DNA of 64,000 nt from Rhodococcus sp. OK519 (lineage in GTDB: Bacteria; Actinomycetota; Actinomycetes; Mycobacteriales; Mycobacteriaceae), in contig NZ_QAOW01000006.1 in NCBI RefSeq assembly GCF_003051005.1, positions 124,001 through 188,000 of the forward strand, written 5' to 3'. The position numbers and the translations under genes are program-made. The notes beneath the pieces were generated by a model. That model was not told the DNA's origin, made no database searches, and saw nothing but the letters and a program-made list of their open reading frames with translations. The first letter of the stretch is position 1, and the number at the start of each line of letters is the position of its first letter. Below are positions 39,385 through 48,700 of this stretch, in pieces.

Positions 39385-40152
39385 CTACCGGGGCGTGAGC
39401 CGCCCGTCGGTCATCTCGACCACACGGTCGCAATAGTCGAGGACATCGTAGTCATGGGTCACCATGACGGTCCCGACCTTCGATTCGCGGGCCTCACGCG
39501 CCAGCAACTGGACGATCTCGTGGCTGCGGGCCCGGTCCAGCGCCGCGGTGGGCTCGTCGACGAGCAGCAGCGACGGCGTGGACACCAGGGCGCGGGCGAT
39601 GCCCACGCGCTGGCGCTCCCCGCCCGAGAGCTGGTCGGGGCGACGATCGGCCTTGTGGCCCAGACCCACCTGTTCGAGGAGCTCGAGCGGATCACGGAAC
39701 TTGCGGCCCTTGGTGTTGCCGAGGTGCGAGACCAGACGCAGTTGGTCGGCCGCCGTGAGCGACGGGATCAGGTTGCCGCTCTGGAACACGAATCCGATGT
39801 GCCCCCGCCGGAACCTCGCGGCCTCCGCCCTCTTCATCGCCAGCAGGTCGTGGCCGCCGACACGGACGGTGCCCGAGTCCGGGGTGGTGAGCGCGCCGGC
39901 GACCGCCAGCAGGCTCGACTTGCCCGAGCCGGACGGCCCGACGACCGCCACCATCTCGCCGGGGCGGACGGTCAGGCTCACCGCGTTCAGCGCGGTCACG
40001 GTCTGATCCCCGTCGCCGAGGCTCAGGTTGGCATCGACGATCTCGAGGGCTGCGATCTCGAGGGCTGCGACCTCGAGGGCTGCGGTGTCGACGCGGGTGT
40101 CGGTGTCAGTGGTCACGGCAGGGGTCCTTCCGAGGTCCTTGCGGGCGCTCAT
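39385..40152 (-). CDS. ABC transporter ATP-binding protein (LolD/MacB type)
   Basis: A 255-residue ATPase. Walker A GPSGSGKSS, signature LSGGERQRVGIARAL, Walker B LLLVDEPTAALD, and a switch His in VTHDYDV. Residues about 20-40 contain an AALE repeat (AALEVAALEIAALEI) encoded by a 15-base tandem repeat. The start ATG overlaps the permease stop (ATGA). With the permease it forms a MacB/DevCD-like exporter, not a solute importer. Confidence 0.93.
   Translation of the reverse strand: MSARKDLGRTPAVTTDTDTRVDTAALEVAALEIAALEIVDANLSLGDGDQTVTALNAVSLTVRPGEMVAVVGPSGSGKSSLLAVAGALTTPDSGTVRVGGHDLLAMKRAEAARFRRGHIGFVFQSGNLIPSLTAADQLRLVSHLGNTKGRKFRDPLELLEQVGLGHKADRRPDQLSGGERQRVGIARALVSTPSLLLVDEPTAALDRARSHEIVQLLAREARESKVGTVMVTHDYDVLDYCDRVVEMTDGRLTPR
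40039..40085. repeat. Three tandem 15-base repeats inside the ABC ATPase gene
   Basis: Units of the form GATCTCGAGGGCTGC occur three times in a row (one has GACCTCGAG). They encode the AALEV/I repeat in the N-terminal extension of the ATPase. Length variation between strains would be expected. Confidence 0.8.
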
Positions 40153-41276
40153 CGCTGGCCTCCCAGCGCGTTCAACGGATCGACGGACGCGATGCGGACG
40201 ATCGCGATCGCCGCACCGATCAGCCCGAGGACCGTCAGCAGGACCGCGGCGACGGCCACGGCGGCGGGCTCGAGCAGGAACGGCACTCCCCCGCCGATCA
40301 GGGAGCCGAAGCCGTAGCCGACGGCGGCACCGACCGCGACCGAGCCGAGCAGCAGGATGAACGCCTGCGCGAGGCCGTCGCGCAGCAGGTATCCGGTGGA
40401 GGCGCCCATCGCGCGCATCACGGCGATCTCGTGCTTGCGCTGAATCGTCCACACGGTGAAGAACGCGCCGACGACGAGCGCCGAGATCGCGTACAGGAAC
40501 ACCTTGATGAGGTTGAGGGTCATCGTCTCGGCGCTGAAGCCGGGTGAGGACGCGAACGAATCCTCGAGTGCGACGGTCGACGTCTTCGCGGCCGCGTCAC
40601 CGGCTGCGTAGTCGAGTGTCGCGCCGGGCGCGGCCTTCAGCGCGACGGCGGTGGACTCGGCCATCGACTGTGCCGGAACGGGCTCCCCGGGGCGGACGCC
40701 GGTGTGCAGTTCGCGCCACGTGTCGATCGGCAGGTACGCGACGTCGACGTGGCCGAACGTCTGCTTGCCCTCGGTGACGCCGACGATCGTCAGTTGGGTG
40801 CCCAGCCGATCGATCGTGATGGTGTCGCCGAGTGCGACGCCCTCGTCGAGGGCACTCTTGCTGACGACGATGCCGTTGGGCTCGCGCAGATCCGCGCCCT
40901 GGGCCGCGGTCGGCGCGAGGAACGAGTCGACCGGGACGCCGAACAGGGCCAGGTCGACCGGGACGCCCTTGTCGCTGTGGGCATTGACGAGCATGTTGCC
41001 GAAAGGCTCGGCCTCGTCGACGCCGGGCTGCTCGCGCCACGCCTCGACCTGCTCGTCGGTGACTGCGCTCCGGGAGAACGCCGAGTCTGTCTTGGTGCCC
41101 TCATTGAAGGCGAATCCGTCGACGGGCAAGGCCTTGAGGCCTGAGACACCGTCTTCGACGAGGCCGGAGGACAGGCCGGACAGCAGCACCATCAGCACGG
41201 AGATGAGGGCGATGACACCGCCCATCAGGCCGAATCTGGAACGCGCGAACCTTAGCTCCCGCAGGGCGAGGAACAT
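40149..41276 (-). CDS. FtsX-like ABC transporter permease
   Basis: A 375-residue permease of the MacB/FtsX type. One N-terminal helix (about 17-38, GGVIALISVLMVLLSGLSSG), a large extracytoplasmic domain (about 40-245), then three helices and an EIAVMRAMGAS coupling motif. ATG at 41276 has AGGAG six bases upstream. Co-translated with the ATPase. Likely an exporter or mechanotransmission complex; the substrate is unknown. Confidence 0.9.
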   Translation of the reverse strand: MFLALRELRFARSRFGLMGGVIALISVLMVLLSGLSSGLVEDGVSGLKALPVDGFAFNEGTKTDSAFSRSAVTDEQVEAWREQPGVDEAEPFGNMLVNAHSDKGVPVDLALFGVPVDSFLAPTAAQGADLREPNGIVVSKSALDEGVALGDTITIDRLGTQLTIVGVTEGKQTFGHVDVAYLPIDTWRELHTGVRPGEPVPAQSMAESTAVALKAAPGATLDYAAGDAAAKTSTVALEDSFASSPGFSAETMTLNLIKVFLYAISALVVGAFFTVWTIQRKHEIAVMRAMGASTGYLLRDGLAQAFILLLGSVAVGAAVGYGFGSLIGGGVPFLLEPAAVAVAAVLLTVLGLIGAAIAIVRIASVDPLNALGGQR

Positions 41277-41356
41277 CTCGATCTCCTGGTCGGTGTGGTG
41301 TGTCGATGGGAGCCGCCACGCGATGCTCGACGAATCGACATCTTCCCGACGGCCTG

Positions 41357-41372
41357 TCGGTAAATATACCAA
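41357..41372. promoter_or_regulatory. Palindrome TCGGTAAATATACCAA, candidate TetR operator of the exporter operon
   Basis: GGTA-AATA-TACC core with imperfect flanks, about 80 bases upstream of the permease start. The A/T-rich centre TATATT on the leftward strand could be the -10 element. Binding by the TetR at 38761 is inferred. Confidence 0.45.
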
Positions 41373-41414
41373 CGCACTGTCGGGAAGATCCGTGACGTTT
41401 GTCTCCTCCGCCGG

Positions 41415-42611
41415 TCAGTGGCGGGAGTTCTCCCACAGGGCTTCGCGCACCACGCACCGGGTTCCCGAGTAGATCGTCGGCAGGCACTTGTTGCAGTGGA
41501 TGCACAGGCCCTCGGCGACACCCTCTTCGCGGAGTTTGCGCGGCAGGTACGGGTCCCGCAACAGCGCCCGCGCCATCCCGACGAACTCGAAGCCATCGTC
41601 GAGGGCGGTCCGGATGGTGTCGGCTCGGTTGATCCCGCCGAGCATGATCAGCGGCAGGGTCAGCGCCTCGCGGAACTGTCGCGCGAACGGTCGGAAGAAC
41701 GCTTCCTCGAACGGGTAGGTGGGGAAGATGTGCGGGCCGTACACCCGCAGTCCCCACCCGACCGGTTTAGGTTGCGCAGCAATGAATTCCGCCAGCGGAA
41801 CGTCGCCCCGGAAGTAGTACATTCCGTTGAGTAGTGAGCTGCCGCCGGTCAGTTGCAGGGCGTCGACGCAGCCGTCGGACTCGATCAGACGGGCGATCTG
41901 CAGGCTCTGGTCCAGCCACAAGCCCTTCGGGACGCCGTCGGCCATGTTGAACTTCGCCGTCACCGCGACGGACCCACCGACCGCGCCCCGCACGCGCCCG
42001 AGTACCTCTCGCGGGAAGAGCGATCGGTTGACGACACTGCCACCGTAGATATCCTTGCGCCGGTTGAGGTTCGGGCTCAGGAAACTGCTCAGGAGGTAGT
42101 TGTGCCCGAGATGGACCTCGACGGCATCGAACCCGGCGTCGACGGCGACACGCGCCGCCCGCTCGAATTCCCGGGCCACCTGCTCGAGCTGCGCCCTGGT
42201 GGCGGCACGAACCGGACCCATTGCGGGCGCACTGATCCGGGCTGACGGCGCCAGGGAGCGGGCCCTGTTCGACACCTGGTTCGCGACCAGCCCGGCGTGA
42301 CCGATCTGCGCGCACGCCAGCGCGCCCTCGGCATGCACCGTGTCGGTCAGGTGCCGCAGATCCCGGCCCGTCCGGTCGTCGAGGACCAGGGTGTGGCGGT
42401 GGACGCGGCCGCCGGGCGAGACGGCGCAGTAGGCGACGGTGGTCATCGCCGCTCCCCCGCGGGCCACCTCGCCGTGAAAGTCGATCAGCTCGGGCGTCAC
42501 CCGCCCGTGCGGCATGACGCCCTCGAACGTCGCCGCCTTGATCACGCGGTTCCGCAGCGTCAGTGGACCCAGCGGCGCCGGTTCCCAGACCTCGGTCGAG
42601 ACGGGAGTCAT
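41415..42611 (-). CDS. NADH:flavin oxidoreductase, old yellow enzyme family
   Basis: A 398-residue FMN enzyme. N-terminal LGPLTLRNRVIKAATFEG, substrate-site HxxH-like AQIGHAGL and VHLGHNYLLSSFLSP, and YGGS-type GSVVNRSLFPREVLGRVR. The C-terminal Cys cluster CIHCNKCL and a last Cys in GTRC resemble the Fe-S ligands of 2,4-dienoyl-CoA reductase relatives, but the second flavin/NAD domain is absent. It overlaps the epimerase gene at its 5' end (ATGA). Substrate unknown. Confidence 0.88.
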   Translation of the reverse strand: MTPVSTEVWEPAPLGPLTLRNRVIKAATFEGVMPHGRVTPELIDFHGEVARGGAAMTTVAYCAVSPGGRVHRHTLVLDDRTGRDLRHLTDTVHAEGALACAQIGHAGLVANQVSNRARSLAPSARISAPAMGPVRAATRAQLEQVAREFERAARVAVDAGFDAVEVHLGHNYLLSSFLSPNLNRRKDIYGGSVVNRSLFPREVLGRVRGAVGGSVAVTAKFNMADGVPKGLWLDQSLQIARLIESDGCVDALQLTGGSSLLNGMYYFRGDVPLAEFIAAQPKPVGWGLRVYGPHIFPTYPFEEAFFRPFARQFREALTLPLIMLGGINRADTIRTALDDGFEFVGMARALLRDPYLPRKLREEGVAEGLCIHCNKCLPTIYSGTRCVVREALWENSRH

Positions 42612-43603
42612 TGTGGCACTGCTTGTTTCGGATCGTCCACTGACGCGGCGAGCGCGTCACGCACCGGACGCCACGTGAGTCCCAATTCGGACAGCGTCCG
42701 AGAATCGTCGGTGGGGGCGGCCGCGGTGAGCAGCCACGCCGCCTCGTAGCTGAATCCGGCGCCCACCGGCAGGAACCGGCCGACCGCGTCGGCGACCCGT
42801 CCGGCACCACGGAAGATGCTCGGAGCCAGTGGGATTCGTCGGATATGGCGGCCGGAGGCGCGCTCGAGGACGTCGATCAGTTCGTTGAACTCGATCAGCT
42901 CGCCACCGCACAGGTACCGGCGCGGGCCGCGGCCCGGTCGCATGGCCGCGGCGTGTACGTCCGCGACGTCGCGCACGTCGATCATCGCCATCCCGCCGCG
43001 CAGCCTCGGGGCGACACCGGCCTCGACCATCGGCGCCCAGCCCGTCGCGGTGATGCCTGCGCCACCATCCAGTCCGGGTCCCACGACACTCGACGGGTAC
43101 GTGATCACCACGGGGGCGCCGGCGTCCTGCAGGGCCCGCGCGATTCGGTCGGCGGCAGCCTTGGTGCGGCCGTACGCGCTACGCCCCGGCGCGGTGGGGC
43201 TGTCGGGGCCGATCACCGGGTCCGGGGACGGGAACAGCGCGCTGTAACTGGCGACGTGCACGATCGGGTCGAGTCCGAGGAATGCGGCTCGGGTGAGCAG
43301 TGTCGCGGTGGCCGCGGTGTTGACCTCCCACATCAGCGTCTCGCGACTGTCGTCGGTGCCGACCACGCCGGCGGCGTGCAGCACGGAGTCGCAGCCGTCG
43401 AGCAGTCTCGCGATCGCCGCCGGGTCGCGGATGTCGCCGGTGAGGACCTCGACGCGGGCGGCGCCGGCCCCGAACAGGGGCGGGATCTGCTCGACGGGCT
43501 CGTCCGGATGCACCAGGAGTCGGATGTCGTGGCCGTCGGCGAGCAGTCTGTGCACGGTGTGTGCGCCGACGTAGCCCGTCCCCCCGGTCACCGCGACCTT
43601 CAT
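42608..43603 (-). CDS. NAD-dependent epimerase/dehydratase family protein (extended SDR)
   Basis: A 331-residue extended short-chain dehydrogenase. NAD motif VTGGTGYVGAHT at the N terminus, DSVLHAAGVVG, and the catalytic Tyr-Lys in SAYGRTKAAADR. Overall it resembles dihydroflavonol reductase-like SDRs. ATG at 43603 has AGGGAG upstream. It reads into the OYE gene, so both enzymes may act in one pathway. A TetR gene is divergent, 98 bases away. Confidence 0.88.
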   Translation of the reverse strand: MKVAVTGGTGYVGAHTVHRLLADGHDIRLLVHPDEPVEQIPPLFGAGAARVEVLTGDIRDPAAIARLLDGCDSVLHAAGVVGTDDSRETLMWEVNTAATATLLTRAAFLGLDPIVHVASYSALFPSPDPVIGPDSPTAPGRSAYGRTKAAADRIARALQDAGAPVVITYPSSVVGPGLDGGAGITATGWAPMVEAGVAPRLRGGMAMIDVRDVADVHAAAMRPGRGPRRYLCGGELIEFNELIDVLERASGRHIRRIPLAPSIFRGAGRVADAVGRFLPVGAGFSYEAAWLLTAAAPTDDSRTLSELGLTWRPVRDALAASVDDPKQAVPQ

Positions 43604-43701
43604 GTTCGTTCTCCCTGAATGAGCCACGCAATTAAGAGGCCACTGGACTCGTAAAGCAAAGGATAGCGCAACCCGGTGCCCGTGGCCGACAATTCGAGGC
43701 G

Positions 43702-44322
43702 ATGAATGCACACGTGAACGGCAGTTCCAGCCAATCCGGGCGCCCCCGCGACCCGAGAATCGACGCCGAGGTCCTCGCCGTGACCCGAGAGATGCTCGTG
43801 GAGGTCGGCTGGGACCAGCTGAGCCTGCGCGCGATCGCGACCCGTGCCGGGGTGAGTCGGGCGGCTCTGTCGCGGCGCTGGACGTCCAAGGCGCACCTGG
43901 TGCTCGACGCGATCCTGGGGTCGACGCCCGACCTCGCGCCGTTCGAGGGCACCGATCGTGCCGGGTGGATCGACTGGGTGGTCACCGGCAGCGCGCAGAT
44001 CTTCTCGCGTCCCGACGTCCGCGCCGCCGCCCCCGGCCTGCTGGCGGCCCTGCGCGACCACGACGACCTCCGAAAAGCGCTGTGGCAGGGGTTCAGTGGT
44101 CCGGCGACCGAGCTGTTCGCCGCCCACGGCGGTGCGGGTCAATCAGAGGAGAGTCGGCGCCGGGATCTGCTCGACGCGAAGGCGGTCCTGGTCCTGGCGT
44201 CGGGAGCGGCGTTGTTCGCGAGTCTGGTGGCCGGGGACGACGCCACACCGGAACTGCACGCGCGGGTTCTCGAACTGCTCACTCCGGTCGCCGAGCGTGG
44301 TCCGGTGGAGAGCGGAAGCTAG
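43702..44322 (+). CDS. TetR family transcriptional regulator
   Basis: A 206-residue regulator. HTH near residues 38-62: LSLRAIATRAGVSRAALSRRW. The C-terminal ligand domain has the AcrR-like IFSRPDVRAAAPGLLAAL segment. It is divergent from the SDR-OYE operon and probably represses it. It ends six bases before the convergent anti-sigma gene. Confidence 0.87.
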   Translation: MNAHVNGSSSQSGRPRDPRIDAEVLAVTREMLVEVGWDQLSLRAIATRAGVSRAALSRRWTSKAHLVLDAILGSTPDLAPFEGTDRAGWIDWVVTGSAQIFSRPDVRAAAPGLLAALRDHDDLRKALWQGFSGPATELFAAHGGAGQSEESRRRDLLDAKAVLVLASGAALFASLVAGDDATPELHARVLELLTPVAERGPVESGS

Positions 44323-44328
44323 CTCTTC

Positions 44329-45087
44329 TCAGCCTATTTCGGTTCGGCTGAGCAGGTCGGGATGCGTCGCATCGCATCCCGCGCCGACCACCAGCGCCAC
44401 CAGTGTCGGCGGCGTCGGTCCGGCGATCAGGATCAGCACGGCGTCGGTGCCCTGGTATCGCACGGCCCGCGTGCCCAGGACGGGCCGGGAGGTGTCGACC
44501 CCGACGGCGGCCAGGCAGGCCGAGCGCACGTCGGGCCTCGCCAGCGCGCCCGTGCCACCGGACTCGGCACTCCCGATCAGTGCGAGGACCTGAGCGCGAT
44601 CGATCGCGCCGGTCAGTTCGGCTCGCGCGGGGCCGTCGGGTGTCGTCGAGGTAGGTGACGCGACCACCGCGGGCACCGTCGAGTCGGGGCGATCGATCCC
44701 GGTGAGCGCGAAGACGATCGCGAGGGCGGCCGCCGTCGACGCTGCGGCGACACCGAGCCACGCCAGCCTGCGCCTCTTGGCGGCCGCACCGGACAGCGAG
44801 ATCACATTCGGGTCGAACGTCCGATCTTCCAGTCCCAGAGCAGAATTGATGCGATCTGCGATCTCGGGGGGGATGGGCGTCCCGACGCTGTGGTCGCGGC
44901 CCGTCTCGGCGAGGCGCGCACTGACGGCGTCCAGCGCGTCGAGCACGGCCACGGCCTCCGGATCCTGTCGGACCAGCGGCCACAGCCGCTCGCTCACGGA
45001 TTCGGGGAGAACGCCGGCATGCAGATCTGCGAGCAGGTCCGTGGAGAACGGGGGGCCGAGAACGTCGTCGCCGCTCTGTAGCGTCAT
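44329..45087 (-). CDS. Anti-sigma factor for SigM (RsmA-type)
   Basis: A 252-residue membrane protein: N-terminal cytoplasmic domain (to about residue 100), one helix (WLGVAAASTAAALAIVFAL), and an extracytoplasmic domain. It follows sigM as its mycobacterial counterpart does. No HxxxCxxC zinc motif is seen in the N-terminal domain. The start ATG at 45087 is chosen over a GTG ten codons upstream because AGGAGGTGAG directly precedes it. The mycobacterial symbol rsmA is avoided here to prevent confusion with the rRNA enzyme. Confidence 0.85.
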   Translation of the reverse strand: MTLQSGDDVLGPPFSTDLLADLHAGVLPESVSERLWPLVRQDPEAVAVLDALDAVSARLAETGRDHSVGTPIPPEIADRINSALGLEDRTFDPNVISLSGAAAKRRRLAWLGVAAASTAAALAIVFALTGIDRPDSTVPAVVASPTSTTPDGPARAELTGAIDRAQVLALIGSAESGGTGALARPDVRSACLAAVGVDTSRPVLGTRAVRYQGTDAVLILIAGPTPPTLVALVVGAGCDATHPDLLSRTEIG

Positions 45088-45151
45088 CTCACCTCCTACC
45101 CGCAGTTCCCGGGACACGATTGTGCCTTCAATTTGTTCTGACGCGGGGGAA

Positions 45152-45733
45152 TCAAGATCGGTTCCCTACATCTCGCAAGTATTCCAAATGAGATGCGAGC
45201 TTCGTCCGAGCACGCGCGCATCGACTCTTGACGGTTCCCTCCGGCACACCGAGTCGTCTGGCCGCCTCGGCAACGGAATAGCCCTCCATGTCGACGGCGA
45301 CGATTGCGGCCCGCTGATCGGGCGACAGTCGCTGCAGGGCACGGTCGACGAGGATCGACGTCTCCCGTTCGGCGATGCGGTCACGGTCATCGCTCGGCTC
45401 GTCCGCCTCGTCGGTCGACAACGACACCGCCTGCCGCACCCGATTGCGCCGGATCCGGTCGAGACACGCGTTGACGACGATCTTGTGCAGCCAACTGCGC
45501 ACGGCTGCATCCTCCCGGAACGAACCCGCCGTCCGGTGAGCCGACAGCAGCGCCTCCTGCAGCGCGTCCGCGGCGTCCTCGACGGTGTAGCTCGTTCTTC
45601 TCGCAACATGCCAAAGATGGTCGTAGTGCCGACTCAGCAACTCCGCGAACGCGCCCCCATCACCCGACGCGTGCGCTGCCAAGAGTTCCGAATCGGACAG
45701 ACCAGCTTTGGCGACCCCCCTGAAGATTCGCAC
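45152..45733 (-). CDS. sigM: ECF RNA polymerase sigma factor SigM
   Basis: A 193-residue ECF sigma factor. Region 2 has LLSRHYDHLWHVARRT and DALQEALLSAHRTAGSF, with region 2.3-2.4 RSWLHKIVVNACLDRIRR. Region 4 has LSPDQRAAIVAVDMEGYSVAEAARRLGVPEGTVKSR. In mycobacteria SigM controls secreted and surface-lipid genes late in growth. GTG at 45733; the ribosome site is weak. It lies about 60 bases after murJ and is followed by its anti-sigma gene. Confidence 0.94.
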   Translation of the reverse strand: MRIFRGVAKAGLSDSELLAAHASGDGGAFAELLSRHYDHLWHVARRTSYTVEDAADALQEALLSAHRTAGSFREDAAVRSWLHKIVVNACLDRIRRNRVRQAVSLSTDEADEPSDDRDRIAERETSILVDRALQRLSPDQRAAIVAVDMEGYSVAEAARRLGVPEGTVKSRCARARTKLASHLEYLRDVGNRS

Positions 45734-45793
45734 CGGCGGATGCTAGCTGATCGGTTGCCCGTCACGCCGTGCAAGACCGTGCCGAGCGGTATG

Positions 45794-48700
45794 TCAGCGC
45801 GCCGCGGTGAACGACACCTCGGCGATCCCGGACTGGTTCTTTCCGCTTGTCGCGCTCAGATCGGTGATCCACACGAGGACGTTCTTGGTGCCGGCCTCCG
45901 ACGCGAGTGGGATTTCCGTCACACCGTCCGTCAAGGTGGCATTTCCGATGACGCGGGTCTGGTCCAGGGACGTGTTCGGGGACGGTGCCGTACGGATCTC
46001 CACCTGGGTGCCCGGAGTGGGCGAGGTGATCTGCATGCTGGTGAGCTTCGCGGCGTCGGGCAGCGTCACCATCAGGCCGACGCCGTTCTTCAGCGCAGGG
46101 AAGGGCTGGAAGTACGCGTCGGTGCTCCACACCGTCGCGGGGTTGCCGTCGATAGCCAGACCCGCGTTGGCGGCGTTGTCGGGCGTGCCCTGGGGCGAGA
46201 ACACGGTGGCGCCCGTGGGCTTCAGTGACGCCGTCGCGGCCGGCGGTGCGGCCGGAGAGGCCTCCGCAGACGTCTCGGGCGCCACGGCCGTCGTCGTCAG
46301 GCCCAGGTTCTGTTTCGTGAGCGGTTCGTCGGAGCTTCCGCCCGCCAGCAGGTTCACCAGCCACCAGCCGATGAGCGCCAGTACCACCACGGTCAGGACA
46401 CCGAGGGAGACCAGCGCGATCAGCGTCCGGTCGGACTTCTGCTTCTCCGCGGCCACGGCCTCCGGATCGGCGAGGGCGTGCCCGGAGCTGCCCGGAACCC
46501 GTTGGCCCAGGCGCAACGCCGGCATGAGGTCGGTCTTCTGGTCGACGACCGTCGCCTGATCGAGGATGTGCTGCACCGTGCCGGCCGCCCGGATGCCGCT
46601 GTCGCCGCCGAGCGCGCGGGCGGCCACTGCGGAGATCTCGAACGGCACGTCGGGGCGCAGCTGGCGCGGTTCGACGGGGCGGCCCGATGCATCCCGTTCC
46701 GCCGGGGGCATCGCGTCGTCGCCCTGGTTGCCCGGGCCGTCGAGCGGCCAGCGTGCGGTGATGAGCGCGTACAGCATCGCGCCGAGTCCGCGCACGTCCG
46801 AGGCGGGGTCGGCGTCCGACAGCGTTCCGGGGAACGCGAGGACGGCGTCGCCCGCGGAGCTGATGCGGATGCGGTCGGGGTCGTCGACGGACAGCGCGCT
46901 GCCGCCACGGTGTGCGGCCTCCGCTGCGCCCGCGAGCGCGCGCACGGCGCGTGCGGCACCGACCGGAGACGGATCGGTGGCCGCCATCTCCTTGAGCGAC
47001 CGGCCCGGCGTCCACTCGGCGACGACGATGCCGCCCGAGGATCCGCGGACCACGTCGAGCACGCGAGCGAGGCCGGGCGAATTGATGCGTCCCAGCCGCA
47101 GCGTGCGCGACAGGATCGCCTGCGGCCCGTCGGGGCCGGTGGCGGCCAGTCCGTCGGCCTGCTGGTCGGCGTCGACGAAGGTCAACGCCACCTCGCGGTC
47201 GAGCTTGATGTCGAGGGCCTGCCAGAACTGCAGTCCGCGGGCGCCACCGTGCGGCGCGAGCAGGCGGTAGCGACCACCGGCGACCGAGGCGCCCGGCACC
47301 AGCTGGGGTCCGCGCAACGGACGGCGGGATTCGGGGACGGCGCCGGTGACGCGCAGCGGCGGGAGCTGCGGCGAGCCGATCGGGAAGACGCCCGTGTCGA
47401 CGTTCAGATCCCGGCTGCGGCGACGGCGATCCGACACCAGGTCGGCATCGTCCGGAGTCGAACCCTTGTTGGAGTCCGGCGAATCGGAAGCATCTGCTGC
47501 CGAGTCGTTTTCGTCCGAAGCGGTCGAGGCGGACGGCGCGTCGGACTGCTGGTCCGGCGAATCTGTCGAAGTGGCACCGGCATTCGCCAGCTTGGTGGTG
47601 CCGTCCTCGACGTCGGTGGACGTGCCGTTTCGCTTGTCGGCACCGTCGTCGTCGCTCACACTCGCTCCTTCAATGAACTCGTCGGGAATGTAATCCGCAC
47701 CGACGTATGCCTCGCTGCGTCCAGGGTACGGGAGACCATCGGGCCTATCGAGAGACCGCGGGAGGTCCCGGACAACCGGAATCAGTTCGGTATCAGCCTC
47801 GTACGGGCGCGGCGCGACGCCCGTCGTGTCCTCGGCGGCTCGGCCGCCGCGCCCGCGCAGGGCCGACACTTTGCGGCCCACCATGACGGTGATGGCCATG
47901 ACCTCGGGTACCTTCGCCAGCCACATCAGGACGAACGTGACGACCAGCATGAGTGCACCGGTGATGGCGACGCGGATCATCGCGCCGGGACCGCCGAACG
48001 ACTCGGACAGCCGCTCGAGCCCCAGCAGCTTGTCGGCCGCGAACATCGCGACGGCGCCCGCCGCGGACGCGAGCAGCACCACCCACACCGTCTTGCCGAC
48101 GTTGGCCATCCTCAGATCGCCGAGGCTGCGGTGCAGGAGGAAGCCGCCGATGAGGGCACCCGCGACGAACGCGAGGCCGTTCGCGGCGCCGAGCAGGATG
48201 ACGACCTGCTGGTTGTTCGCCGCGACGAGTGGCGTCAGCGCGGACAGCGCAATCTTCACGCCGGTGATGCCGAGGATGATCCACGTCGGCGTCCACGCCT
48301 GCTCACGCGCGTAGAAGACGCGGAGATGAATCAGCACCAGTGAGTACGGGATGAGCGTGAACGCCGACCAGCTGACAGCCTCGCCGAGGCGCTCGGCGTT
48401 GCCGGCCCCGAAGTTGCCGTAGCCGTACAACGCGTGCCCGATCTGCGGTCCGGCGAACGTGAAGAACGTGATCACCGGGATGAGCGCGATCATCGTCAGC
48501 CGGGTCGCGACGGAAAGATCGTCGACCACTGCGGGGGTGTCGTCGTCGGCCGCGTTGCGGCTCAGTCGCGGCATGATCGCGGTCAGGACGGTGACACCGA
48601 GGACGCCGTACGGCAGCTGCAGCAGCAGCCACGCGTTGGTGTAGATCGCCGGTCCGGCCTCGTCGGCGTGCGCCGAGACGCGCGTCGCGAACACCATGCC

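Noticed and set aside
40039-40085. Tandem repeats considered as a CRISPR-like array
   Set aside because: Units are adjacent without spacers and lie in frame in an ATPase gene. No CRISPR array or cas gene was seen in the window.
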